Shown here piece by piece: positions 39,371 through 52,745 of a stretch of 64,000 bases of DNA (positions within the stretch are counted from its first letter, which is position 1; the number at the start of each line of letters is the position of its first letter). Source of the stretch: Arenimonas sp049195245. GTDB taxonomy: Bacteria > Pseudomonadota > Gammaproteobacteria > Xanthomonadales > Xanthomonadaceae. Both the position numbers and the translations under genes were made by a program. The notes below the pieces were generated by a model that was given only the letters and a program-made list of their open reading frames with translations, was not told the DNA's origin and did not search any database. Where the stretch lies: NCBI RefSeq assembly GCF_049195245.1, contig NZ_JBMIRR010000025.1, positions 62,001 to 126,000 of the forward strand. Reading direction: 5' to 3'.

Positions 39371-39374
<4 letters not shown>
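38466..39374 (-). CDS. CtlX-type amidinotransferase-fold hydrolase
   Basis: A 302-residue enzyme of the guanidine-modifying (arginine deiminase/DDAH) fold. The N-terminal FGPSCAKAAFLVVPEGFA...DNAYMDL, DALFPNNVFGT (substrate-binding Asp/Asn), GHMRHPVRQREAER, the catalytic His in GEYHTNVVMS and the C-terminal nucleophile region GGSLRCCVAEIY are all visible. CtlX members hydrolyse citrulline; related ones act on methylated arginine. Its ATG (39374) overlaps the dusA stop codon. Arginase is encoded elsewhere in the window (21279-22202), so two arginine-related enzymes are present, though not together. Confidence 0.85.
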
Positions 39375-40356
<982 letters not shown>

Positions 40357-40360
<4 letters not shown>

Positions 40361-41463
40361 GCCCGCCACCTGCGCCGGCTGGCCAGCGCCCTCTCCAGCG
40401 TGGCGACGGCCTCGGGATGCCGCATCAGCGACAGGTGGCCGGCGCCGTCCACGATCACCTGGCGGTCCTCCGGCACCGGCAGGCCGAGCGCGCTGCGCAC
40501 GCTGACCAGGCCGTCGTTGTGGCCGGCCAGCTTGCCGGCCACCACGTAGGTGTCCACGCCGGGCGGCAGCTCGGCGTCGGAATGGTCGCGGCCCAGGTCG
40601 CGGATGCCCAGGCTGCGGCGGCGGCCCAGCCGCGCGAAGGGCTCGCTGTAGGGGCTCATGCCCAGCGCGAAATCGAACTGTGTGCCCGCGCGCTCGATCG
40701 ACGAGCCGCGGTGCGGCGTGCCCAGGAACACCAGGGTGCGCAGCGACTGCAGCCAGGTCGCGCCCTCGGTTTCGGCGTGCGCGCAGGCCTGGCGCGTCAC
40801 CAGTCCGCCCATGCTGTGGCCCACCACGGCCAGCTTGTCCACGCGGCGCGGCCAGTCGGCCAGCAACGCGTCGAGCTGGCGCGAGAACTCGGCGCCGTTC
40901 ACCGACACCGACTGCCCGCTGTTGTAGTGCAGGTAAACCGGCGTATAGCCCAGGTCGCGGGCGGCGGCATGCATCGAGCCCTCGCCGCGCGGCCACTGGC
41001 GGTCGTGCATGCACAGGCCGTGCACGAACACGGCGATGCGGTTGCCGGGCTCGCGGCCATCAAACTTCAGGCGCATCGGGATCGCCAGCGGATTGCCGGC
41101 ACGCGCCAGCCAGTCGCCGCTGATGCCGTTGAGCGCGGCGCGCAGGTGTTCGCGCTCGACCCGATCGACCCGCAGCCGGCCGCGGAACGGCGTCAGCGCG
41201 GTCTGGATGCCCCAGCCCACGCCGCGCACCACGTCGCGCACGCGGCCGTAGACGAAGCCCGGCAGGCCGCGCGTGCGCGGAGCGCCGGGACCCGCCGGCA
41301 GCGCCGCGCCCTGGCTGATCGCCGCGTGCAGGTGTTCGACCAGCTCGGTCACCGACAGCACGCCGTCGATGGACAGCTGGGCCACGCCCAGCGCATCGTC
41401 GACCAAAGAGGCGGCGGGTCCCGTCGAATCCTCGGGCGGGGTGGAGCGCGACAGGCGGGGCAT
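40357..41463 (-). CDS. Alpha/beta hydrolase, lipase-like
   Basis: A 368-residue protein without a signal peptide. The core begins at about residue 140 (NRIAVFVHGLCMHDRQWPR, oxyanion HG motif). The nucleophile elbow is GHSMGGLVTR, followed by FLGTPHRGSSIERAG, typical of PGAP1/triacylglycerol-lipase-like folds. The acid is likely in AGHNDGLVSV, and the His in DGAGHLSLMRHP. The N-terminal 120 residues are helical and of unknown role. ATG 41463 is preferred to an in-frame ATG 35 codons upstream. It is the first gene of the lipase-dusA-ctlX overlapping run. Confidence 0.8.
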
Positions 41464-41591
41464 GGGCACCGGGCCCGGGTGGTGAGGGAGCCGGGATGGT
41501 AGCAGTCCGCCGTGCAGCGGACGTCGACGCCCACGCGTGCAGGCAGGCTGCCAGGCCGTCGTTTGCACTTCGCATGATCGCCGCCCCTTGA

Positions 41592-41621
41592 TTTACAGGC
41601 TCGCGCGGCCTCGGCTAGCAT
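41592..41621 (+). promoter_or_regulatory. Possible promoter of the hybrid-kinase operon
   Basis: The 258-base gap between divergent genes (41464-41721) contains TTTACA (41592-41597) and TAGCAT (41616-41621) separated by 18 bases, about 100 bases before the kinase start. It is a sequence match only. The rest of the gap shows no further clear structure. Confidence 0.35.
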
Positions 41622-41721
41622 CCACGGCATCCTGCGCGGCCGCGCCCGACCGCAGCCCCGCCGGGCCGCCTGCCGGCACGACCGCTCCGCGCCAGGACGC
41701 CCCGCCGCCAGGAACCGCCCT

Positions 41722-45147
<3,426 letters not shown>

Positions 45148-45151
45148 GCCC

Positions 45152-45976
45152 ATGCCGATCGAGCCGCTCGACGTCGAGGCCCGGCTGCTGATCGAAGCCA
45201 TCCTCGCGCGCTACCACTACGATTTCCGCGAATACGCCTTCGTCTCGGTGAAGCGGCGTCTGGGCAATGCGCTGTCGCGCTTCGGCTTCAGCTCCATCTC
45301 CGAACTGCAGGGCAAGGTGCTGCGCGACCCGGCGCTGTTCTCGCAGCTGCTGGACTACCTGACCGTGCAGGTCAGCGACATGTTCCGCGACCCGCCCTAC
45401 TTCAAGGCCCTGCGCACCGAAGTGCTGCCGGTGCTGGAAACCTACCCCTCGTTCAAGGTGTGGGTGGCGGGCTGCAGCACGGGCGAGGAGGCCTACTCCA
45501 TCGCCATCCTGCTGCGCGAGGCCGGGCTGCTTTCGCGCGCGCTGATCTACGCCACCGACATCAACGCCCGTGCGCTCGACCAGGCCCGGCTGGGCGTGTA
45601 CTCCCAGGACCGCGTGGCCGGCTTCGCGGCCAACCATGCCCAGTCCGGCGGCACGGTGCCCTTCAGCGAGTACTACACCGCGGCCTACGGCAATGCGGTG
45701 CTGGACAAGTCGCTGCGCAAGCACATCGTGTTCGCCGACCACAGCCTGTCCACCGACAGCGTGTTCGCCGAGGTGCAGTTCGTGTCCTGCCGCAACGTCC
45801 TGATCTATTTCGACCGCGGGCTGCAGGACCGGGCGCTGGGCCTGTTCGCCGACGCGTTGGCACCGCGCGGCTTCCTCGGCATCGGCTCGCGCGAGTCGCT
45901 GCGCTTCTCCCGGCACGCGCCGCGCTTCGAGGAAGTGAGGCGCGACGAACGCGTGTTCCGCAAACGCCCGGCCTGA
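45152..45976 (+). CDS. cheR: CheR-type protein methyltransferase
   Basis: A 274-residue S-adenosylmethionine methyltransferase that esterifies glutamates. The N-terminal helical domain has YDFREYAFVSVKRRL; the Rossmann core has WVAGCSTGEEAYSIAILL (cofactor loop), YATDINARALDQARLG, and VSCRNVLIYFDR. It lacks the C-terminal pentapeptide-binding extras of some CheR proteins. No methyl-accepting chemotaxis protein is encoded nearby, so its substrate may be the adjacent kinase or a distant receptor. It is coupled between the hybrid kinase and the CheB domain gene. Confidence 0.93.
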   Translation: MPIEPLDVEARLLIEAILARYHYDFREYAFVSVKRRLGNALSRFGFSSISELQGKVLRDPALFSQLLDYLTVQVSDMFRDPPYFKALRTEVLPVLETYPSFKVWVAGCSTGEEAYSIAILLREAGLLSRALIYATDINARALDQARLGVYSQDRVAGFAANHAQSGGTVPFSEYYTAAYGNAVLDKSLRKHIVFADHSLSTDSVFAEVQFVSCRNVLIYFDRGLQDRALGLFADALAPRGFLGIGSRESLRFSRHAPRFEEVRRDERVFRKRPA

Positions 45977-45978
45977 GC

Positions 45979-46548
45979 ATGCCCACGCGCGCACATGCCA
46001 TCGTGATCGGGGTGTCCAGCGGCGGCGTCGAGGCCCTGGGCCAGCTGCTGCCGGCGCTGCCGCCCACGCTGCGGGCCGCGGTGATGGTGGTGCTGCACCT
46101 GCCGCCGGACCGGCCCAGCCTGCTGTCGGCCATCTTCGCCGGCGCCTGCGCGCTGCCGGTGAAGGAGGCCGAGGACAAGGAGGATGTGCAGCCCGGCCAC
46201 GTGTACTTCGCGCCGCCCGATTACCACCTGCTGGTGGACCGCGGCCCGCGCCTGGTGCTGTCCTTCGATCCGCCGGTGCAGTTCTCGCGGCCCGCGATCG
46301 ACCCGCTGTTCCAGACCGCGGCCGATGTCTACGGCAAGCGCTTGTGGGGCATCGTGCTGACCGGCAACAGCGAGGACGGTGCCGACGGGCTGGCGGCGGT
46401 GCATCGCGCCGGCGGCCGCTGTTTCGTGCAGGACCCGCGCACGGCCGCGAGTCCGCTGATGCCGGGTGCGGCGCTGGCGCGGGTGCCCGGGGCCACGTCG
46501 CTGCCGCTGCTTGAGCTGGCGCGACGGCTGTCGGCCTGGCCCGACTGA
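45979..46548 (+). CDS. CheB methylesterase domain without receiver
   Basis: A 189-residue protein consisting only of the CheB catalytic domain. The triad is visible: Ser in IGVSSGGVEAL, His in VVLHLPPDRPS, and Asp in LTGNSEDGADGLAAVH. ILPGH-like QPGHVYFAPPDYHLLV is also present. Canonical CheB carries an N-terminal receiver that this protein lacks, so phosphorylation control would have to come from outside, perhaps from one of the three receivers in the kinase upstream. ATG 45979 follows the cheR stop codon by two bases. Confidence 0.9.
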   Translation: MPTRAHAIVIGVSSGGVEALGQLLPALPPTLRAAVMVVLHLPPDRPSLLSAIFAGACALPVKEAEDKEDVQPGHVYFAPPDYHLLVDRGPRLVLSFDPPVQFSRPAIDPLFQTAADVYGKRLWGIVLTGNSEDGADGLAAVHRAGGRCFVQDPRTAASPLMPGAALARVPGATSLPLLELARRLSAWPD

Positions 46549-46564
46549 GTCGGGACGGGCGCGC

Positions 46565-47053
46565 TTACATCCGCTGCAGGCGGTAATCGATGCCGTTGCC
46601 GACCGGGCGGTTTTCGCCGTCGAGCATTTCCAGCGCGCCGTCCGGCTGCAGCCAGAACCAGCGGCTGCTGCCTTCGGGGTCGAGCCGGTAAACCACCGCC
46701 GGCTGATCGCTGATCTCGCCCGCCTCCTCGCGCCACTCGCCTTCCTGCACGAAGCGGTTCTCGCCCTCGCCCTCCCCGCCCAGGTAGGTTTCCTCCAGCA
46801 GGTAGCTCTGGCGCGCGCCGTCACTGCTCAGCACCAGGCGGGTCTGGATGCCGTCGCAGTCGGCGCAGGGCAGTACGCCCAGCCAGCTGATCTCGAAGCG
46901 CTCGCCCTGGGTGGGCGACGCGGCGACACCGGGCGGGGCCTCGCCCGCCGCCCCGGGGCTGTTGCCCCCCGGAGCGGACTCGCCGCCGCAGGCGGCCAGC
47001 GCCAGCGCGGCGCAGCAGGCCAGGGACAACATCAGCGGACGCGGCAGGGCCAT
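46565..47053 (-). CDS. NlpE-like lipoprotein
   Basis: A 162-residue lipoprotein. The signal peptide ends at lipobox LAAC (Cys22); a Gly/Pro-rich spacer is followed by an NlpE N-terminal-type beta domain with the signature WLGVLPCADCDGIQTRLVL (CxxC) and WFWLQPDGALEMLDGENRPV. In Escherichia coli NlpE senses lipoprotein trafficking, copper and surface contact through Cpx. No Cpx genes are here. It is convergent with the CheB gene; 16 bases separate the stop codons. Confidence 0.85.
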   Translation of the reverse strand: MALPRPLMLSLACCAALALAACGGESAPGGNSPGAAGEAPPGVAASPTQGERFEISWLGVLPCADCDGIQTRLVLSSDGARQSYLLEETYLGGEGEGENRFVQEGEWREEAGEISDQPAVVYRLDPEGSSRWFWLQPDGALEMLDGENRPVGNGIDYRLQRM

Positions 47054-47180
47054 CGGGAGGTCTCCGGAAGTGCCTCCATCCTAGCCGCTGCACGCGCTGG
47101 TGCACGATCCGCGACGGCATCAACCCCGTTTCCGCCACCCGTTCGTTCATGTCAGGGCCACCCCCGCCAGGAGCGATGCC

Positions 47181-47837
47181 ATGGACCACGCCGCCACCCC
47201 CACCCCGACCTTCGCCGGCATCGACGCCCGGCGCATCGCCGCCAACACCGGCGTGCTCGCCCTGCATGCCGCGGCACTGGCGGTGATGCTGCTGCCCTCG
47301 TCGTGGACGCCCGAGCCGCAGACGCGGGAGGAAACGGTGCCGATCGTCTTCATCGAACCCCGGCGCGAGCCGCTGCCCACGACGCCGCCTCCGCCGGTGC
47401 GGGTGCAGGAGGTGAGGGTCCCCCCCACCGTGCGCCCGACGCCTACCCAGGTGCCTGTGCAACTGCCCGACCCCGGCCCGGTGATGACGCAGGGCGACAC
47501 CTACGCCGAACCCGTGGACGCCACCGCCACCGTGGACAGCTTCGAGGTGGGCCCGCCCCAGCTCGAGACCCTGGCCTACGACCGCCATCCGGCGCCGCGC
47601 TATCCGCGCCTGGCCCTGCGCCGCGGCCTGACCGGCACCGTGCTGCTGCGCGTGCTGGTGGACGAGACCGGCCAGGTCAAGGACGTGGTGATCGAGCAGT
47701 CCAGCGGCCATGGCGAGCTCGACCGCGCCGCCCGCGAGCAGGTGCTGGCCCAGTGGCGCTTCCACCCGGCCCAGCGCATGGGCCGCGCGGTGCCGGCCTA
47801 TGCCCTGGTGCCGATCGCGTTCAACCTGCCGCGCTGA
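47181..47837 (+). CDS. TonB-family energy transducer
   Basis: A 218-residue envelope protein. One membrane segment (about residues 22-38, GVLALHAAALAVMLLPSSW) is followed by a Pro/Thr-rich periplasmic spacer (about 55-100) and a TonB C-terminal domain (about 125-218: PAPRYPRLALRRGLTGTVLLRVLVDETGQVKDVVIEQSSGHGELDRAAREQVLAQWRFHPA). Without neighbouring exbB/exbD it is probably one of several TonB paralogues. AGGAG precedes ATG 47181; an in-frame ATG at 47100 would add residues without TonB character. It may share a function with the outer-membrane protein downstream. Confidence 0.88.
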   Translation: MDHAATPTPTFAGIDARRIAANTGVLALHAAALAVMLLPSSWTPEPQTREETVPIVFIEPRREPLPTTPPPPVRVQEVRVPPTVRPTPTQVPVQLPDPGPVMTQGDTYAEPVDATATVDSFEVGPPQLETLAYDRHPAPRYPRLALRRGLTGTVLLRVLVDETGQVKDVVIEQSSGHGELDRAAREQVLAQWRFHPAQRMGRAVPAYALVPIAFNLPR

Positions 47838-47866
47838 CGCCGGCATCACGCCGGTTGGACAGGGAG

Positions 47867-47885
47867 TCACGCACAATGCGTGACC
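47867..47885 (+). other. Hairpin in the tonB-mipA gap
   Basis: GTCACGC (47867-47873) pairs with GCGTGAC (47879-47885) around ACAAT. A second small hairpin, CCGGC-ATCAC-GCCGG, lies just upstream. The pair sits between the tonB-like stop codon and the mipA-like start and could be a weak terminator or a leader structure. No T run follows. Confidence 0.35.
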
Positions 47886-47904
47886 CCCGATCTGGTGCCT
47901 GCCC

Positions 47905-48648
47905 ATGCGTAACGCCCTACTCTTCGCTTCGCTGCTCGCTGCCGCGCCCGTCCTTGCACAGGAACCCGATGCGCCGCGCTGGACCTTCGGCGTGCTGGCC
48001 GCCGACCGCGACGCGCCCTACCGCGACCTGGACGAAGACCTGCTGGTGGTGCCCCTGGTCCGATTCGAGGGCGAAGACTTCTACCTGCGCGGCCTGCGTG
48101 GCGCCTGGCGCCTGAGCCGCAGCGACCGCCACGAGCTGGCGCTGTTCGGACAGGTCCGCACCGACGGCTACGACAGCAAGGATTCCGATTTCCTGACCGG
48201 CATGGACGACCGCCGCATGTCGCTGGACCTGGGCATCGCTTCGACCTGGACCTCGCCGCGCTTTGGCGCCCTGGAACTGTCGCTGGCCGGCGATGCGCTC
48301 GACCGCAGCGGCGGCTTCGAGGCGGCCGCGTCCTGGAATGCGCTGTTCCGCGCCGGCGGCTGGACCTTCATCCCGGGCGTGGCCGTGCGCTGGCAGGACG
48401 CGTCGCTGGTGGACTACTACTACGGCGTGCGCAACGACGAGGCCATCGCCGGGCGCCCGGCCTACGAGGCCGACTCGGCCGTGGTCCCGGACGTGTCGCT
48501 GCTGGCCACGCGCCCGCTGTCGAAACGTTGGACGATCTTCGCCCGCGCCAGCCACGCCTGGCTTCCGTCGGAGATCAGCAACAGCCCGATCGTGGACGAC
48601 GACGGCAGCACCGGTCTGATGATCGGCCTGGGCTGGTCGCCGGACTAA
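47905..48648 (+). CDS. MipA/OmpV-family outer membrane protein
   Basis: A 247-residue exported beta-barrel. The signal peptide ends at APVLAQ (residue 19). Alternating amphipathic strands with aromatic girdles follow, and the MipA pattern is visible: VPLVRFEGEDFYLRGLRGAWRL, MDDRRMSLDLGI, GVRNDEAIAGRPAYEADSA, and the terminal SPIVDDDGSTGLMIGLGWSPD. MipA binds murein synthesis enzymes in Escherichia coli; most homologues are uncharacterised. Its stop codon overlaps the stop codon of the convergent GGDEF gene by four bases (CTAA). Confidence 0.85.
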   Translation: MRNALLFASLLAAAPVLAQEPDAPRWTFGVLAADRDAPYRDLDEDLLVVPLVRFEGEDFYLRGLRGAWRLSRSDRHELALFGQVRTDGYDSKDSDFLTGMDDRRMSLDLGIASTWTSPRFGALELSLAGDALDRSGGFEAAASWNALFRAGGWTFIPGVAVRWQDASLVDYYYGVRNDEAIAGRPAYEADSAVVPDVSLLATRPLSKRWTIFARASHAWLPSEISNSPIVDDDGSTGLMIGLGWSPD

Positions 48649-50030
48649 TCGGCCGGCATCGCGCGGTCGCGACCGGCCTGCTTGGCCGCGTACAGCGCCG
48701 CGTCCGCACGCTGCACAAGCGCATCGGCGGGTTCGCCGGCGCGGGCCTGCGCCACGCCCACGCTGGCCGTCACCGCCCGGTGCAGCCACAGCCCGCTGCG
48801 GATGTTGTGCACGATGCGTTCGGCCACCGTGGTCGCATCGTCGCGCCGCGCGCCCGGCAGTAGGACTGCGAACTCCTCGCCCCCGTAGCGGGTCGCCAGG
48901 TCACCGGGACGCAGCGCCAGCGGCAGCAGCTGGCCGGTCTGGCGCAGTGCCTCGTCGCCGGCCGGATGGCCGAAGCTGTCGTTGTATTGCTTGAAGTGGT
49001 CCAGGTCGATCAACAGCAGCGAATAGGGCCGCCCCTGCAGCTCCAGGCCCTGCGCCAGCTTCGCCAGGGCCGCATCGAAGGCACGGCGGTTACCCAGGCC
49101 GGTGAGCGCATCGGTGTGGGCGCTGTCGCGCAGGATCCGCGCGCTGCGGCGCTCGCGCTCCACCCTATCCAACAGGGCGCTGGCCCACCAGATCATCACC
49201 GCCACGGCCACGCCCGACGAGGTCGCCAGCACGGTGATGGTGGCGCCTTCGGAAAGCAGCCGGCGGGTGTGCGCCAGCTGCGCCAGGTAGCTCAGCAGCA
49301 CCGGAACCAGCAGTGCCGGCAGCAGCGTGCGCCGCGCCAGTTCCGCGCCGAAGGTGTCCGACAGCATGATGCGAAGCAGGCCCGCCTCCGGCTGCGAGGC
49401 CAGCCAGCCCAGCGCCAGCAGCAAGAGCAGCACCGCGGTATGCACCGAGATCGGGTTGAAGGGCGCCTCGCGGCTGCCCATGCCCATCGCGTAGCCGTAG
49501 GCGCTGAGGGCGAACAGCGCGATCGCCAGCACCGCCAGCGCCAGGGCCTGGTCCAGCCAGCGTTCGCGCGAATGGCGCGGACGCACGCCGCGCCAGCCCA
49601 GCAGCAGGAAGCCGATGGCGCTGATCTGCGACATGCGTCCGGGCAGCCGGCCCTGCGCCACGGCCTGCGGATCGGCGAACAGCAGGGTGTCGATGCCCAG
49701 GTCCCGGCCGGTGGCGTACTGCAGCAGCGTGGTCACGCCCAGCGCCAGCACGCCGCAGGACAGCAGCACGCACAGGCGCGGTGCCCACGGCGCCGGCAGC
49801 TGCAACACCGCCAGCGCCAGCCCGGCCAGCATCAGGCCAATGGCGGTGTTGGCCTTCATGGCGGCATGGCCCGGCAGCACGGTCCGCAGCACTTCCACGT
49901 CCAGCGCCCAGCCGGCCAGTGCCGCCAGGGCCACGACGACCGCGGCCAGGCCGGCGACCCACGAGGAGCGCGCCAAGCGGCGCGCATGCCCCGGCAGCAG
50001 GGACAGCGGCATGTCCCTGCTCACAGCCAT
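48645..50030 (-). CDS. Membrane-bound GGDEF diguanylate cyclase
   Basis: About 461 residues. The N-terminal half has about eight hydrophobic segments (WVAGLAAVVVALAALAGWAL onward), a MASE-like sensor without recognised ligand; the C-terminal GGDEF domain (about 295-455) carries RYGGEEF with RPGD five residues earlier, so catalysis and I-site feedback are both expected. HTDALTGLGNRRAF and LLIDLDHFKQYNDSFGHPAGDEAL are standard. The start is uncertain: ATG 50030 (10-base overlap with the dehydrogenase gene), GTG 50024 (GTGA overlap) or ATG 50014 are all possible. It is transcribed with the acyl-CoA dehydrogenase upstream. Confidence 0.88.
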   Translation of the reverse strand: MAVSRDMPLSLLPGHARRLARSSWVAGLAAVVVALAALAGWALDVEVLRTVLPGHAAMKANTAIGLMLAGLALAVLQLPAPWAPRLCVLLSCGVLALGVTTLLQYATGRDLGIDTLLFADPQAVAQGRLPGRMSQISAIGFLLLGWRGVRPRHSRERWLDQALALAVLAIALFALSAYGYAMGMGSREAPFNPISVHTAVLLLLLALGWLASQPEAGLLRIMLSDTFGAELARRTLLPALLVPVLLSYLAQLAHTRRLLSEGATITVLATSSGVAVAVMIWWASALLDRVERERRSARILRDSAHTDALTGLGNRRAFDAALAKLAQGLELQGRPYSLLLIDLDHFKQYNDSFGHPAGDEALRQTGQLLPLALRPGDLATRYGGEEFAVLLPGARRDDATTVAERIVHNIRSGLWLHRAVTASVGVAQARAGEPADALVQRADAALYAAKQAGRDRAMPAD

Positions 50031-51823
50031 TCGGGTCGCGTGTCCAGTACGCAGCGGTCGAGCGCCGACAGCAGCCGCGCATCGTGTTCGACCGTCGGCA
50101 GTTCGTGCACGAAGAAGTATCGGCAGGCGGCGAGCTTGCCCGCATAGAAGTCGCGGTCGGCGTCGGTGCCGGCCTCGGCCTGCGCGGCCACCACCGCCTG
50201 GCGCAGCCAGCTCCAGGCGATGGCCACGTGCCCGACCAGGCGCAGGTAGCGGCCGGCATTGGCCAGCGCCGCGCGCGCCTCGCCCGCGGCCATTGCCTCG
50301 CCCAGCGTGCCGGTGGTTCTGGCCACCAGGCCGGCGTAGTGCGCCAGCGCAATTGCGTGCTCGGTGAGGGCGGGCACGGCACCGGCCGCGGCCACCGTGG
50401 CCGCGATCTCGCGCAGCAGCAGTTTCAGGGCGGCGCCCTTGTCCAGCATGGCCTTGCGGCCCAGCAGGTCCAGGGCCTGGATGCCGTTGGCGCCTTCGTG
50501 GATGGGGTTGAGCCGGTTGTCGCGCCAGTACTGCTCCACCGGATATTCGCGCGTGTAGCCGTAGCCGCCCAGCACCTGGATCGCGAGATCGTTGGCCTGC
50601 ACGCACCACTCCGCCGACCAGGCCTTGACCACCGGCGTGAGCAGCTCCAGCAGCAGGTGGGCCTCCTGGCGGCGCGCGGGCTCGGGGTCCTGGCCCTGCA
50701 TGTCCACCAGGGTGGCGCTGTACATGGCCAGCGCCAGCGCGCCTTCGACGTAGCACTTCTGCCGCAGCAGCATGGCGCGCACGTCGGCGTGCTCGATGAT
50801 CGGCACCGGCGGCGAGGCCGGGTCCTTCTGATCGGGCTGCCGGCCCTGGCGGCGCTCGCGCGCGTACTGCCGCGAGTACAGGTAGCCGGCGCTGCCGAGC
50901 ATGATCGCGCCGACGCCGACGCCGATGCGCGCCTCGTTCATCATGTGGAACATCTGCGCCAGGCCCTGGTGCGGTTCGCCCACCAGTTCGCCCAGGCAGT
51001 CGCCGCGCTCGCCGAACTTGAGGAAGGTGTTGACGATGCCGCGCTGGCCCAGCTTGTGGTTGACGCCGGCCAGCTGCACGTCGTTGCGCTCGCCGAGGCC
51101 GCCCTCCGGCGACAGCCGGAACTTGGGCACGATGAAGAGGCTGATGCCCTTCACACCTGCGGGCGCGTCAGGCAGCCGCGCCAGCACCAGGTGCACGATG
51201 TTCTCCGACAGCTCGTGCTCGCCTCCCGAGATCCACATCTTGGCGCCGGTCAGGCGATAACGGCCCTCGCCCGCCGGTTCGGCGCGGGTGCGGATGTCGC
51301 CCAGCGACGAGCCTGCCTGCGGTTCGCTCAAGCACATCGTTCCCAGCCAGCGACCCGACAGCAGGTGCGGCCGGTAGCGCGCGTTCTGTTCCGGCGTGCC
51401 GTGCGCCTGCAGCAGGTTGGCCACGCCGCGCGCCAGCAGCGCATAGCCGATGGTGGAGACATTGGCCGCCGCGAACATCGCGTCGCAGCCCAGGGCCACC
51501 GTGTAGGGCAGCTGCATGCCGCCCTCGTCGCCGTCGGCCAGCAGCGCCGGGAAGCCGGCCTCGGCATAGGCATCCAGCGCCGCCTTCACCTGCGGCAGGA
51601 TGCGCACGCCGCCGGCCTCGAACGCCGGCTCGGCGACGTCGCTGGCGCGGTTGTGGTCGGCGAAGCGCGCCAGCGCCAAGGCATGCGCGGTTTCCAGCAC
51701 GGCGTCGAAGGTCTCGCGCGAATGTTCGGCGAAGCGCGGGTAGCGGCACAGCGCAGCGGCGTCCTGCAGCTCGTACAGCAGGAAATCCAGGTTGCGGCGA
51801 TCCAGCAGCGGACTGTCAGGCAT
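50021..51823 (-). CDS. Acyl-CoA dehydrogenase family flavoprotein
   Basis: A 600-residue FAD enzyme of the long C-terminal type, resembling DmdC/FadE-like dehydrogenases. An extended N terminus (LDFLLYELQDAAALCRYPRF) precedes the core: GTMCLSEPQAGSSLGDIRTRA with TGAKMWISGGEHEL contacts flavin, QVLGGYGYTREYPVEQYWRDNRLNPIHEGANGIQALDLLGRK carries the catalytic Glu region, and the extra C-terminal helical domain follows. The substrate is not determinable; a 3-methylthiopropanoyl-CoA-type or long-chain acyl-CoA is possible. It is followed by an overlapping GGDEF gene. Confidence 0.88.
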   Translation of the reverse strand: MPDSPLLDRRNLDFLLYELQDAAALCRYPRFAEHSRETFDAVLETAHALALARFADHNRASDVAEPAFEAGGVRILPQVKAALDAYAEAGFPALLADGDEGGMQLPYTVALGCDAMFAAANVSTIGYALLARGVANLLQAHGTPEQNARYRPHLLSGRWLGTMCLSEPQAGSSLGDIRTRAEPAGEGRYRLTGAKMWISGGEHELSENIVHLVLARLPDAPAGVKGISLFIVPKFRLSPEGGLGERNDVQLAGVNHKLGQRGIVNTFLKFGERGDCLGELVGEPHQGLAQMFHMMNEARIGVGVGAIMLGSAGYLYSRQYARERRQGRQPDQKDPASPPVPIIEHADVRAMLLRQKCYVEGALALAMYSATLVDMQGQDPEPARRQEAHLLLELLTPVVKAWSAEWCVQANDLAIQVLGGYGYTREYPVEQYWRDNRLNPIHEGANGIQALDLLGRKAMLDKGAALKLLLREIAATVAAAGAVPALTEHAIALAHYAGLVARTTGTLGEAMAAGEARAALANAGRYLRLVGHVAIAWSWLRQAVVAAQAEAGTDADRDFYAGKLAACRYFFVHELPTVEHDARLLSALDRCVLDTRPEWL

Positions 51824-51886
51824 GGGGCGGTCCCGGAGGGTTCGGGCCCGAGCTTAGCAACCCGGCCCGCCGGGCTGCGCGCAGGC

Positions 51887-52624
51887 TCACTCGCGGCCGG
51901 TCAGTGGCGCCTGCGCCCGCGCCTGCAGCGCGGCCAGGGCCTTGGGGATGCTTGACGGCGAGTCGATGCGGATCACCCGGCTCTCGTGGCCCGCCTCCAT
52001 GCCGTTTTCCAATTCGTGCGCCCAGGTCACGTGGTAGGGCATGTGCACGCCCCAGCCGCCCAGCCGCACCACCGGTTCGATGTCCGAGCGCACCGAATTT
52101 CCCACCATCGCGAAGTTGGACGGCTCCAGGCCGAACTCGCCCAGCACGCGCGCATAGGCGCGTGCGTCCTTCTCGGACACGATCTCGATGCGCCGGAACA
52201 GGTCGGCCAGGCCCGAGCCCGCCACCTTGATCTCCTGGTGGAACAGGTCGCCCTTGGTGATCAGCACGATCGGATAGTGATGCGCCACCGCCTGCACCGC
52301 CTCGCGGATACCGGGCAGCAGTTCGACCGGATGCGCCATCACCTCCTTGCCCAGCTCGACGATGCGGTGCATGTCCGCGGAGGAAATGCGGCCCTGCGTC
52401 ACCGCGTAGGCGGCTTCCAGCATCGACAGCGTCATGCCCTTGGCACCGTAGCCGAACAGCCGGAGGTTGCGACGCTCGGTTTCCAGCAGGCGGTCGTGCA
52501 GGCCGGCATCGGCCAGGTCGACATAACTGCCCACGATGGCCTCGAAGGCCGCGTGCGCCGACTGGTAATAACCCTCGCTGTGCCAGAGGGTGTCGTCGCC
52601 GTCGAAGCCGATCAGCTGGATCAT
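51887..52624 (-). CDS. HAD-superfamily hydrolase
   Basis: A 245-residue phosphatase-fold protein. Motif I is FDGDDTLWHSE (nucleophile Asp8, acid Asp10), motif II LITKGD, the Lys in VSEKDARAYARVL and motif III MVGNSVRSDIEPVVRLGG are all present. The helical cap follows motif I (residues about 18-95), as in subclass I enzymes acting on small phosphorylated metabolites. The substrate is unknown. It lies 63 bases upstream of the acyl-CoA dehydrogenase on the same strand and is divergent from yceH. Confidence 0.88.
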   Translation of the reverse strand: MIQLIGFDGDDTLWHSEGYYQSAHAAFEAIVGSYVDLADAGLHDRLLETERRNLRLFGYGAKGMTLSMLEAAYAVTQGRISSADMHRIVELGKEVMAHPVELLPGIREAVQAVAHHYPIVLITKGDLFHQEIKVAGSGLADLFRRIEIVSEKDARAYARVLGEFGLEPSNFAMVGNSVRSDIEPVVRLGGWGVHMPYHVTWAHELENGMEAGHESRVIRIDSPSSIPKALAALQARAQAPLTGRE

Positions 52625-52745
52625 GGGGGGCGCCGCACGAGCCGGGGGAGCCCAAGATTACTACCGTCCGGCCTGCCTTGGCCCCCTCGCGTCGCGACGC
52701 GGCGTGATCGGGCATCCTACGTAACCCAGCACGAGCCTGCCTGCC

